In this document: piece after piece, positions 1 to 7,404 of the stretch
How the letters are laid out: every line of letters starts with the position of its first letter
How positions within the stretch are numbered: the stretch's first letter is position 1
Assembly (NCBI GenBank): GCA_910585555.1
Contig: CAJUFU010000052.1
Span: 3,333-15,195, forward strand
From: an uncultured Lachnospiraceae bacterium
Lineage (GTDB): Bacteria; Bacillota; Clostridia; Lachnospirales; Lachnospiraceae
Direction of reading: 5' to 3'
DNA: 11,863 nucleotides
The notes under the pieces: model-generated
What the model saw: the letters and a program-made list of their open reading frames with translations, nothing else
What the model was told of the DNA's origin: nothing
Database searches by the model: none
Position numbers and translations under genes: made by a program

Positions 1-740
1 ACCTCTTTATAATATTGTATATTATCCAATATGGATTTTATTTTATCACAGATATTCTGGATTGTGTACTGTATATTTTCAAACAGATTCTTAATTTTCT
101 GAATGATCTTATGTAGAATGACTGGCAGGGCACGGATTTTGTCCATCCAGGAGGAGGATTCTTCTGTATCTTCCTCTTCTTTTTCCTTTTGCAGGGCCTT
201 GATTGTGACTGTAGGGACTTTTTCTTTGTCTACCGACTTTGTCTTCTGGGATAATTCCTCTGCCCGCTCCTTTGAGGTCTCTTTGGGCGATGCCCCATTT
301 GTCTCTGTCAACAGCGTTTCTTCCGTCGGCTTATCCGCATTCTTGCGCCCGTCGTTTTTTGCTTTCGAAGCCTCCTTCTTTTCTTTGCCGGAAACTTTTT
401 TATCCTTTTTAGACCCTTTCTTTTTCTTCTGTTTCTTCTCCGGTTCGGTGTCCTCCTCAGACTTCTTTGCTGGTTTCTTCGATAACGTAAATATCATCAG
501 TCTCACCCTGACAATCACATCCGCCGGATAGCTGATCAGGATATTTAACAGATGTAGAAACCAGGTGGCTTTGGCCCGCACCATCACTGGCGGCTTATCC
601 TCTCCCTCTTCCCGCATGACCTCAATCCGATAACGCACCGGCACAAAGAGTACGCTGACAAGCACCAGTATGAGCAAACCCAGGACACACAAAAGTACAA
701 TCCCTATGATTTTTAAAATAAGCAATATGATATGTAGCAT
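1..740 (-). CDS. DUF2953 (YtfI-like) membrane protein, 3' end missing
   Basis: The reading frame is open from an ATG at 740 to the window edge, giving 246 residues without a stop. A GGAG box 5 nt upstream supports this start. Residues 1-33 are one long hydrophobic membrane segment, followed by the VPVRYRIEV beta-type stretch typical of DUF2953 proteins. Residues about 88-198 are a low-complexity, highly charged Lys/Glu/Ser linker, and the rest is amphipathic (DKIRALPVILHKIIQKIKN). The conserved C-terminal half of the family should lie beyond the left edge. In Bacillus subtilis the DUF2953 gene ytfI sits next to ytfJ (GerW family, sporulation/germination), so a GerW gene is expected just outside the window; this is family knowledge, not seen here. 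It follows the 108-residue gene by 14 nt, so the two are probably cotranscribed. The biochemical function is unknown. Confidence 0.8.
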   Translation of the reverse strand, partial: MLHIILLILKIIGIVLLCVLGLLILVLVSVLFVPVRYRIEVMREEGEDKPPVMVRAKATWFLHLLNILISYPADVIVRVRLMIFTLSKKPAKKSEEDTEPEKKQKKKKGSKKDKKVSGKEKKEASKAKNDGRKNADKPTEETLLTETNGASPKETSKERAEELSQKTKSVDKEKVPTVTIKALQKEKEEEDTEESSSWMDKIRALPVILHKIIQKIKNLFENIQYTIQNICDKIKSILDNIQYYKE

Positions 741-754
741 GTTTTCTCCAACAA

Positions 755-1078
755 CTATTTAAAATTATTCCTATCGTCCAGCGCAAGATATGCGGTAAGA
801 TCAGCCGCTCCTGTGGTATCCACCGCCTCCTGGGCAATCTTTTGAATCAAATCAAAAGCCTCCTCTTTACTGCCGGCAATCCCGATCACAGCCGGTGAGG
901 CTTCTTTATAATACCATTGCTGCAACATCAGGCTGTGATAGATTTCAAGCTGCCTTTTCCCCTCCATGCAGACAATCACATAGATACTTGGCAATATCTT
1001 ATCTTTCTTCAATTTTTTCATAATTTTATGAGGCTTTTTAACAGTATCCCCAATATAGAGATTTTTATAAAATTTCAT
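755..1078 (-). CDS. Conserved hypothetical protein, 108 aa
   Basis: This small soluble protein begins MKFYKNLYIGDTVKKP and has no signal peptide or membrane segment. Its composition is mixed alpha/beta. The core VYVIVCMEGKRQLEIYHSLML looks like two strands followed by a helix, and it ends in an acidic helical region (EEAFDLIQKIAQEAV). I recall similar proteins next to DUF2953 genes in Clostridia but know no function. The frame extends upstream to an ATG at 1093, but that ATG has no ribosome binding site. The third in-frame Met, at 1078, has a GGGG stretch 9 nt upstream and gives the usual-looking N-terminus, so I prefer it. It is the first gene of a leftward unit with the DUF2953 gene. A TAAAAT box lies upstream in the divergent gap, but no good -35 accompanies it. 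Confidence 0.72.
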   Translation of the reverse strand: MKFYKNLYIGDTVKKPHKIMKKLKKDKILPSIYVIVCMEGKRQLEIYHSLMLQQWYYKEASPAVIGIAGSKEEAFDLIQKIAQEAVDTTGAADLTAYLALDDRNNFK

Positions 1079-1155
1079 TCCCATTGACCCCATTCATAAA
1101 GTCTGCGTTCATTTTATCACACTTTTGGAAAATAGAACAGAAAAACACGTATCAA

Positions 1156-1179
1156 TTTCAGGGTTTTTCAGGGTTTTCA
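1156..1179 (+). repeat. 10-bp direct repeat at the HD-GYP promoter, possible operator
   Basis: TTTCAGGGTT occurs twice in direct succession (1156-1165 and 1166-1175), followed by a third partial TTTCA (1175-1179). The last copy overlaps the predicted -35 box. A 10-bp period places the copies on one face of the helix, which is compatible with cooperative binding of a regulator. No regulator is known for it; the operator role is inference. Confidence 0.4.
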
Positions 1180-1202
1180 ATAGAATTGTTTTCTGCTATC
1201 AT
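1174..1202 (+). promoter_or_regulatory. Predicted housekeeping promoter of the HD-GYP gene
   Basis: The -35 box is TTTTCA (1174-1179, 4 of 6 matches). A 17-nt spacer leads to the -10 box TATCAT (1197-1202, 5 of 6 matches), and a TG at 1194-1195 gives an extended -10. Transcription would start near 1209, leaving a leader of about 33 nt with the GGAGG box inside it. Confidence 0.6.
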
Positions 1203-1231
1203 GAAATCAGGAGCGTTTGACGCGACGGAAT

Positions 1232-1236
1232 GGAGG
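1232..1236 (+). promoter_or_regulatory. Ribosome binding site that fixes the HD-GYP start
   Basis: GGAGG lies 5 nt upstream of the ATG at 1242. It falls just inside the alternative ATG at 1230, which itself has no Shine-Dalgarno sequence, so translation most likely begins at 1242. Confidence 0.75.
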
Positions 1237-1241
1237 TTCCT

Positions 1242-2300
1242 ATGAAAAATGTTGCCCGTATGGCTTTAGAAAATGGTATGGTAATCGGCGAGGATGTCTA
1301 CAATTACCAGAATGAACTGCTCTATCCCAAGGACACCGTGGTGAACGAAAAAGTGATCGCCAAACTTGCCCGCTACTCCATCATATGTGTTGCCGTCAAA
1401 GAAGAGATTGACTATGCTGCCACACATTTTGAGAAAGTACGTCTCAGCAATGAATTCAAATATTTTGAATTTACATACAACGACTGTATGCCCATATACT
1501 GTCAGATGATGATGAATTTTGTGGAAAAGGGCGTGCCTGCCCGCATGAATAAGCTGATGGAATTATATGTGAAGATCACGTCCTGTGTCAGAAACGGCGA
1601 ACAGCTCCTGGATTTTCTATACAACATGCTGCCCAGGGAAGACGATATGACCCACGCCCACTGCTTAAATTCCGCGCTGATCGCCGGGGTATTCGGCACT
1701 TGGTGGAAACTTTCCAAGGAAGACATCTTTCTGTTGATACAGTGCGGTTTCTTTTATGATATCGGAAAGCTTAAGCTTCCCCAGGAACTTCTCTGGAAAC
1801 CGGATAAGCTGACCGATCTTGAATTCACCAAATTAAAGACGCATACCATGTTAGGCTTTGACCTCTTGAAGAACCAGAACTTAAACGAACATGTGATCAA
1901 AGCCACCCTCATGCATCACGAACGCTGCGACGGTTCCGGCTATCCTTCAAAACTGCGCAGCGATAAGATTGATATCTTCGCCAAATATATTGCTGTCATA
2001 GATGCCTATGAAGCCATGACGTCTGCCAGAACTTACAGACAGTCTCTGCATCCTTTTCAAGTGATCGATCACTTTGAAAAAGACGGCTATGCAAAATTTG
2101 ATGAAGCCATCTTAAGACCAATCCTCTACCATATCGCCGCCACACAGCTTACCTTCAACGTAAGGCTTAGCAACGATATGGAAGCAAAAATCATAGAAAT
2201 CAATAAAGCCAGGCTTTCCAGGCCGCTTCTGGAGACAGAAGACGGCAAGCTGATAGACCTTGCCAGACAGCCTGAGATACAGATTGCGGCCATTTACTAA
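1242..2300 (+). CDS. HD-GYP domain protein with variant YD dyad
   Basis: This is a 352-residue cytoplasmic protein. HD-GYP proteins hydrolyse the second messenger cyclic di-GMP using a di- or tri-iron centre. Residues 1-55 form the N-terminal element often seen before such domains (LENGMVIGEDVYNYQ). The HD-GYP domain covers roughly residues 130-310. The first metal-type His lies in THAH (His138/140). The position normally occupied by the HD dyad reads FFYDIGK, that is Tyr172-Asp173. His201 (KTHTMLG), His225-His226 (MHHER), the signature DGSGYP with Gly233-Tyr234-Pro235, and Asp254 (VIDAYEAM) are all intact. The codon at the variant position is TAT, one base from CAT. A related YN-GYP variant, PA2572 of Pseudomonas aeruginosa, is reported to lack phosphodiesterase activity. 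This protein may therefore be a cyclic-di-GMP sensor, a weak enzyme or a protein-interaction module. It stands alone, convergent with the transpeptidase gene, with only 12 bp between the two stops. Confidence 0.93.
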   Translation: MKNVARMALENGMVIGEDVYNYQNELLYPKDTVVNEKVIAKLARYSIICVAVKEEIDYAATHFEKVRLSNEFKYFEFTYNDCMPIYCQMMMNFVEKGVPARMNKLMELYVKITSCVRNGEQLLDFLYNMLPREDDMTHAHCLNSALIAGVFGTWWKLSKEDIFLLIQCGFFYDIGKLKLPQELLWKPDKLTDLEFTKLKTHTMLGFDLLKNQNLNEHVIKATLMHHERCDGSGYPSKLRSDKIDIFAKYIAVIDAYEAMTSARTYRQSLHPFQVIDHFEKDGYAKFDEAILRPILYHIAATQLTFNVRLSNDMEAKIIEINKARLSRPLLETEDGKLIDLARQPEIQIAAIY

Positions 2301-2312
2301 ACCAAAGTCTTC

Positions 2313-3731
2313 CTATGGTTCAAAATAGGCATCAAATATCCGCCTGGCAATCGGCACCGCATAGTCGCCGCCTGAACCTGCTCCTTCTATGATGATGGTC
2401 ACACAAAGTTCCGGATCCTCCACCGGGGCAAACCCGGTAAACCAAGCGTGAGAATCCTCTTTCACACTGTTGAACTCGGCAGAACCCGTTTTACCGGCCG
2501 CTGTGTAAGATGCATCCGCCAGTTTGGTGCCAGTGCCGCTCTTGACCACTTCCTGCATCAGACCTTTCATGATCTCGGATTCCTCCGCGCTCATCATCCG
2601 CTTATAGGACGCGGGTTCAAACTGCTTGATCAGATTCCCTTCATGGGTTTCCACCTGACTTACCAGATAAGGTTTCATCAGCATACCTTCATTGGCAATG
2701 GCGCAGGTAATCATATTCATTTCTAGGGGCGTGACCGCTGTGGTTCCCTGCCCGATGGCCGCCTGCATCATGTCTGCATCTTCTGTCTGTTCGTCAATGA
2801 TCAGTTTACTCTGGTTATAGGCAAATCCCACTTTTAATTCCTGGTTGAACAACATCTGTTCCAGGGTGTTTGCAAAACGGCCCCGGTCCAGCTGCATACC
2901 GATATTGGCAAAGGAGGCGTTGCAGGACTTGGCAAAGGATTTCGCAAAGTCCTCATAACCATGCACCGTACCGTGATAGCAATTTATGGTCTCCTCCCCA
3001 TGGGTAAATCTGCCATTGCACTGATAGGTGTATTGACTGTATGAGTCAGGGTTTTCACGTATATATTCAAGAGCCGTCACGATCTTAAAGGTGGACCCTG
3101 GAGGATACAAACCCTGGGTCACCCGGTTTAGGAGCACACCGCTCTCCTTATCTGCAAGAAGCTCATCCCAGATCGCTTCAATCTCGTTGGGGTCAAAATC
3201 CGGCTTCGACACCATAGCAAGGATTTTGCCGCTGGAGGGCTCCGTCACAATGACTGCCCCCTTGTAAAGCCCCAGAGAATCATAGGCGATCTGCTGTAAA
3301 TCCACATTTAAAGTGGTCACCACATTATCCCCCGGATATTTCAGCCCTGCCACATCGTTTGCCACCTTGTCGGATAGTTTGGCATTGGAATTGATCAGGT
3401 AATAGTTGGCCGATGCTTCAATTCCAAAACGGCCGTTAGAGGCATATCCCACCACATGAGAGAACATGTCTCCATACGGATATGTCCTTGTCTCCTTACC
3501 CTCTTCATCCGTTTCCGTCTTGGCAAGCACCTGCCTTCCGTCAGCAAAGATCATTCCTCTTGTGTTCTGGGCCACCAGGATTTCCTGCCTGCTGTTATAA
3601 CTGTTATTGATCAACTCCTGACGATGCGTGATGGCATAATGGCTGGTATACCCCATCATACACAAAAACAACCCAACAAAGAAATATGTGACCCCCAGAA
3701 TCTGTCTATTCCTCTTCTTCCTCTTCTTCAT
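2313..3731 (-). CDS. Short class B penicillin-binding protein (PbpA-like transpeptidase)
   Basis: This 472-residue D,D-transpeptidase should cross-link peptidoglycan outside the membrane. Its N-terminus is short and very basic (MKKRKKRNR), followed by one membrane anchor at about residues 10-32. Only a small region precedes the transpeptidase domain. The three active-site motifs are present: STFK with nucleophile Ser213 (PPGSTFK), SCN at 269-271 and KTGSAE from 414. It is shorter than typical PBP2/FtsI and resembles the actinobacterial PbpA partner of RodA. The frame is open for 25 more codons upstream (to 3806). The ATG at 3731 has AGGAG/GAGG boxes (3735-3745) directly before it and gives the expected membrane topology, so it is preferred. 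It overlaps the end of the upstream SEDS gene by 26 bp, so the two are coupled and probably work as a glycosyltransferase-transpeptidase pair. No clear terminator was seen after the stop. Confidence 0.93.
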   Translation of the reverse strand: MKKRKKRNRQILGVTYFFVGLFLCMMGYTSHYAITHRQELINNSYNSRQEILVAQNTRGMIFADGRQVLAKTETDEEGKETRTYPYGDMFSHVVGYASNGRFGIEASANYYLINSNAKLSDKVANDVAGLKYPGDNVVTTLNVDLQQIAYDSLGLYKGAVIVTEPSSGKILAMVSKPDFDPNEIEAIWDELLADKESGVLLNRVTQGLYPPGSTFKIVTALEYIRENPDSYSQYTYQCNGRFTHGEETINCYHGTVHGYEDFAKSFAKSCNASFANIGMQLDRGRFANTLEQMLFNQELKVGFAYNQSKLIIDEQTEDADMMQAAIGQGTTAVTPLEMNMITCAIANEGMLMKPYLVSQVETHEGNLIKQFEPASYKRMMSAEESEIMKGLMQEVVKSGTGTKLADASYTAAGKTGSAEFNSVKEDSHAWFTGFAPVEDPELCVTIIIEGAGSGGDYAVPIARRIFDAYFEP

Positions 3732-5100
3732 CCGCCTCGTCTCCTGCTGTCTTATATTGCATTCTTCTTCGTTTTCTCTTCTTTTTGGCACGTCTGTCTC
3801 CCTCATCCTGCCGGATGATATACAGACCTTCTATGATAAAAAACATAATCAGCGTAGTCAGAATGGAACTGCCCCCGTAGCTGATAAAAGGCAGTGTCAC
3901 ACCCGTCATGGGAATAAACTTGGTCCCCCCGCCAATGGTCAAAAACACCTGAAAGATATAGGTAATCCCCAGCCCAAAGGCAATCAGCCGATAAAACCCA
4001 TTCTGCAGTTTCATGGAAATATTCATGAACATGATAAAACTGCTCAGGCAGATTAAAATCAGACACATGGAGAAAATAATACCCAGCTCCTCCGCCACAG
4101 CGGAAAACACAAAGTCCGCTTCCACCAGGGGGATAGCCGTCGGATTACCCCGAAAAAGCCCCAGTCCAAACCAACCGCCGCTGCTGATGCCAAAAAGGGA
4201 CTGGGTAATCTGAAAACCGGCCGCATCGATACAGCTGAAAGGGTCCTGAAAGGCCTGCACCCTCACCTTCACATGGTCAAAGAGATGATAGGCCGCCACT
4301 GCCGCCCCACTGCCGCCGGCCACACCCGCCAAAAGATACCCCCACTGCCCTGTGGCAATAAATACCATCATCACATAGACAATAAAGAAAATCAGCGCAC
4401 TGCCCAAATCCTTAGACGCCACCAGAATCAACACATGAATGCCCGCCAGTACAGCCGTCAGAGCCACTCTCCAAAAATCCTGAGACTCACTGAGCGCGCT
4501 GGCCAGAAAGAACACAAAGATAATCTTGACAAACTCCGAGGGCTGGAAGGTTACGCCGCCCACAGAATAAGAAATCTTTGACCCATAAGTGACTGACCCC
4601 AAGATCAGCACAATCCCCAAAGCCGCAATACCTATCCCCGCATAAATCCAGGTAAGACTCTTTAAAAACTTGAGTTTATGAATAAAATACGGAATGATCA
4701 TGCTCATAATAAGGGATACTGTGACGATAAAAAACTGTTTGATTGCCTTTTCATAGGAAAGTCTTGAAAGAATCACGAAACCAATACTTAAAAGCATACA
4801 CATATTGTTGATGATCAAACGGTTGCCTCTGGGATAAATCATGCGAAACAGCATAATAGTGGCGAACAAAAGTATCTGCTGTAAGATATAAAAAAGCAGA
4901 TACTCCATCTTACCGGTCTCAAAACAAATTACCAGAAAGCACGAAAAATGCACCAGAAACATCAAGAGATTCTGGCGGATATAACTGCCTTTACGCCGCT
5001 CTTCTTCCTGAAAGCGGAACACCAGAAAGCACTCAAGCGTATAAAGGGCGATAAACAGTGTGATCAAATATTTAGAAAGCTCTGTAATATATAATTCCAT
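3706..5100 (-). CDS. FtsW/RodA/SpoVE-family (SEDS) peptidoglycan glycosyltransferase
   Basis: This 464-residue polytopic membrane protein belongs to the family that polymerises lipid II into glycan strands. SEDS signatures seen in order are QPSEFVK (186-192), SKDLGSALIFF (229-239), the extracellular-loop block FQDPFSCIDAAGFQITQS (284-301), DFVFSAVAEELG (329-340) and TGVTLPFISYGGSS (399-412). Compared with roughly 380-400 residues for the family, there is an extra N-terminal hydrophobic region (about residues 8-90, three likely helices), as in actinobacterial-type RodA. The loop that normally carries the catalytic Asp has a Cys at 290 beside Asp292, and I cannot settle the alignment by eye. 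The C-terminus is a basic patch (KKKRKRRR, 439-446) followed by an acidic tail ending in seven Glu. That tail is encoded by the same bases as the start of the transpeptidase. The start lies 5 nt after the U32 stop and only a weak Shine-Dalgarno is visible, suggesting translational coupling. Whether it serves elongation, division or sporulation cannot be decided from sequence. Confidence 0.94.
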   Translation of the reverse strand: MELYITELSKYLITLFIALYTLECFLVFRFQEEERRKGSYIRQNLLMFLVHFSCFLVICFETGKMEYLLFYILQQILLFATIMLFRMIYPRGNRLIINNMCMLLSIGFVILSRLSYEKAIKQFFIVTVSLIMSMIIPYFIHKLKFLKSLTWIYAGIGIAALGIVLILGSVTYGSKISYSVGGVTFQPSEFVKIIFVFFLASALSESQDFWRVALTAVLAGIHVLILVASKDLGSALIFFIVYVMMVFIATGQWGYLLAGVAGGSGAAVAAYHLFDHVKVRVQAFQDPFSCIDAAGFQITQSLFGISSGGWFGLGLFRGNPTAIPLVEADFVFSAVAEELGIIFSMCLILICLSSFIMFMNISMKLQNGFYRLIAFGLGITYIFQVFLTIGGGTKFIPMTGVTLPFISYGGSSILTTLIMFFIIEGLYIIRQDEGDRRAKKKRKRRRMQYKTAGDEADEEEEEEE

Positions 5101-5105
5101 AAAAC

Positions 5106-7358
5106 TTACTCGATACCCCTTTTCAAATGCCCTGTGGTATGCCCCTTAAAAGGAAACACACCCGCAAGAATCTGTTCACATTCATCCCTCGATTCCATCA
5201 CAAAATCATAGCGCCAAATGTCTGCACCCACTCTCTTAGCCTCTTTTTTACTTTCATGTAAAGAGCAGGGCACAGAATTATATATAATATTATAACAATG
5301 CTCACAATGCATCATCACCGGAAAGGTTGTCCGATAACGGTCTTTCAGATAAATTCGGCGTCCGTCTTTTGCACCGGGCTGACAGATGCCTGCCGTCTTC
5401 CGCAGGCAGTTGGCTGTGATCATCATGGGTATCCTGCCATACGCCACCAGCGTGGTGCGCATACCAAGTTCCCTCGCTGCCGCCGCAAGACGGGAAGCCT
5501 CGCCGGCATTTACTTCATAAGGAAGCGTATACTCCTCACTATAGTCTTTCCAAAATTTCAACGTCTCTTTATGAAAACAGTACAGGCTGGTATCCGGAAT
5601 GACCGCGTAATCTTTTGACAGACGCCGCACAAAAGAAAGCCCCTCCAGATTGCGGATCAAAAATCCGTCAATCAACCCATCTGCCTGTGAAAGCATCTCT
5701 TTCAGAAGCTGCAGCCAGGCTTCATCGCGCCTGCGCAGAATATGGGGCAGTGCAAGATAACAAGCGCACCCCTCTGCCTTGTCTTCCGCATAAGAAGTTC
5801 CTAATATTCCAGTGATATAGGCATACTCCTTTACAAACAAATCGCTCTCTATAAAAATACGCTGACAGCCATGTGCGCGCACTGCCTCCAATTGGCCGCA
5901 GGTAGTGACAAGACAGTTTATGATTAGCCCCTCAAGTGTTGACTGACTTAGTCGGTCTTCAATTTCACAACGCAGCTTTCCCTTTCCAGCATTTTCTGTC
6001 TTCTGCTCACTTGCGGTATCCACTGACAGCTCTTCTCTATCAATTCTCCTGTCACAAAAACCATTCCTTAAGATTACTTCCCGCTCATACGCCTCTACGG
6101 CGCCGCGCCTAAGCTGGTTCAGTGCCCGCACCGGTACGAACACATCCCCTTCTATCTTTACTGCACAATCCGTCACAAGCACACAGCTATTGCCCGTCTT
6201 CGTCATCTGCTTTCTGACGTCCTCCGGCTGCAGGGGCGCTTTTTGTGCCGTTTGTGCAACTTCTCCTGTGGCTTCTATCTGTACTTGCTCTTTGCCCTCT
6301 ACCCGTACCCTGATTGGCGCTCCGGCTTTTATTTCCACAGACATAGATACTGGCTGTCTGGCTGGCTCATGCAGATAGGCTTCCTGAATCCTGGCAGTCA
6401 CCTGTTCATCGCTTCCCACATAACCGGGCTTTGACAGCGTAATCATCTCCCTGCCGTTATGTCTCTCATAATAGCCGGTCTGTATCTCACTGCGGATATA
6501 CAGCCCCCGAAGCTTGTCCATATCCGCCGCTTCCACACGATATCCCTCTGCACCCACGCGTTCATACAAATCCATGTACTTACGGTACATAGCCGTGACA
6601 CCTGCCGCATACGCAGGCTTTTTCATCCGTCCTTCTATTTTAAAGGAATCAATACCCGCCTCTATCAGCTGTGGAATATATTCCAAGGTGCACATATCTT
6701 TTAGACTGAGCGGATAGCCTTCCCCCATTACCAGGTCCTTGTCTGCATAAATCTGATAAGGAAGCCTGCAGGGTTGGGCACACCGGCCCCTGTTTCCGCT
6801 CCTGCCGCCCAAAATACTGCTAAAAAGACACTGTCCGGAATAACAATAACACATTGCCCCATGAATAAAGCACTCGATCTCTATGCCGGCAGCTTCTTTC
6901 AAACCACGCACTTCTAAAAGGGACAACTCCCTGGCGGGCACAATCCTTGCCGCCCCCTGTTCCTTTAAAAACAAAGCGGCTCCCTTGTCCGTTACGGTCA
7001 TCTGTGTGCTCACGTGCAAAGGCAGCTTTGGAAACCAATCCCTGAGCAGGCAAAAAACACCCAAATCCTGTACAATCACCCCGTCAAGCCCGGCTTCATA
7101 AAAAGGAAGCAGATACGCATATAACTGTGCCACTTCACTTTCCTTAAATAATGTATTGACTGTCAGATATATCTTCCTGCCCATAAAATGTGCCACATGT
7201 AAGGCACGACATATTTCCTGTGTGGTAAAATTATCTGCATAAGCCCTGGCACCAAACTTTTCCCCGCCCAGATACACGGCATCCGCACCGGCATTAAGTG
7301 CACCCATAAAGGCTTCATAGTTTCCGGCAGGGGCAAGCAGCTCCACTTTTCTATTCAT
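5106..7358 (-). CDS. U32 family protein with DUF3656 region (RlhA-like)
   Basis: This is a 750-residue cytoplasmic protein. The N-terminal U32 barrel begins KVELLAPAGNYEAF and contains the U32 signature, ECFIHGAMCYCYSGQCLFS at residues 162-180. Cys170, Cys177, Cys193 and Cys197 form the four-cysteine set that binds an iron-sulfur cluster in characterised relatives. The middle of the protein (about 320-500) fits the DUF3656 region found in RlhA-type members. A second Cys-containing block near the C-terminus (NCLRKTAGICQP, HCEHCYNIIYN) is also typical. Although annotated as peptidases, RlhA of E. coli acts in 5-hydroxycytidine formation at 23S rRNA C2501, and relatives act in tRNA or ubiquinone hydroxylation. 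An RNA hydroxylation role is the most likely one, by inference. The ribosome binding site GAGGG lies 7 nt before the ATG and directly against the U-tract of the zapA terminator. The SEDS gene follows after 5 nt. Confidence 0.92.
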   Translation of the reverse strand: MNRKVELLAPAGNYEAFMGALNAGADAVYLGGEKFGARAYADNFTTQEICRALHVAHFMGRKIYLTVNTLFKESEVAQLYAYLLPFYEAGLDGVIVQDLGVFCLLRDWFPKLPLHVSTQMTVTDKGAALFLKEQGAARIVPARELSLLEVRGLKEAAGIEIECFIHGAMCYCYSGQCLFSSILGGRSGNRGRCAQPCRLPYQIYADKDLVMGEGYPLSLKDMCTLEYIPQLIEAGIDSFKIEGRMKKPAYAAGVTAMYRKYMDLYERVGAEGYRVEAADMDKLRGLYIRSEIQTGYYERHNGREMITLSKPGYVGSDEQVTARIQEAYLHEPARQPVSMSVEIKAGAPIRVRVEGKEQVQIEATGEVAQTAQKAPLQPEDVRKQMTKTGNSCVLVTDCAVKIEGDVFVPVRALNQLRRGAVEAYEREVILRNGFCDRRIDREELSVDTASEQKTENAGKGKLRCEIEDRLSQSTLEGLIINCLVTTCGQLEAVRAHGCQRIFIESDLFVKEYAYITGILGTSYAEDKAEGCACYLALPHILRRRDEAWLQLLKEMLSQADGLIDGFLIRNLEGLSFVRRLSKDYAVIPDTSLYCFHKETLKFWKDYSEEYTLPYEVNAGEASRLAAAARELGMRTTLVAYGRIPMMITANCLRKTAGICQPGAKDGRRIYLKDRYRTTFPVMMHCEHCYNIIYNSVPCSLHESKKEAKRVGADIWRYDFVMESRDECEQILAGVFPFKGHTTGHLKRGIE

Positions 7359-7370
7359 AGATTGACCCTC

Positions 7371-7398
7371 AAAAAAAAGAGATGCCTGACGGCATCTC
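7371..7398 (-). terminator. Intrinsic terminator after zapA
   Basis: Read on the minus strand, a perfect 8-bp stem (GAGATGCC/GGCATCTC) with a 4-nt GTCA loop is followed at once by eight T residues. The stem begins 6 nt after the zapA stop. The T-run ends where the Shine-Dalgarno of the U32 gene begins. Confidence 0.88.
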
Positions 7399-7404
7399 CC
7401 GCTC

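Noticed and set aside
103..531. Plus-strand open frame rich in Ser and Phe
   Set aside because: It is the antisense shadow of the Lys/Glu-rich linker of the DUF2953 gene and has no ribosome binding site.
2300..2320. AACCA/TGGTT inverted repeat between the convergent HD-GYP and transpeptidase genes
   Set aside because: The stem is only 5 bp with an 11-nt loop and no T-run on either side, too weak to call a terminator.
3732..3806. 25-codon N-terminal extension of the transpeptidase
   Set aside because: It lies inside the SEDS coding sequence in another frame. The ATG at 3731 has a proper ribosome binding site and gives the expected short cytoplasmic start.
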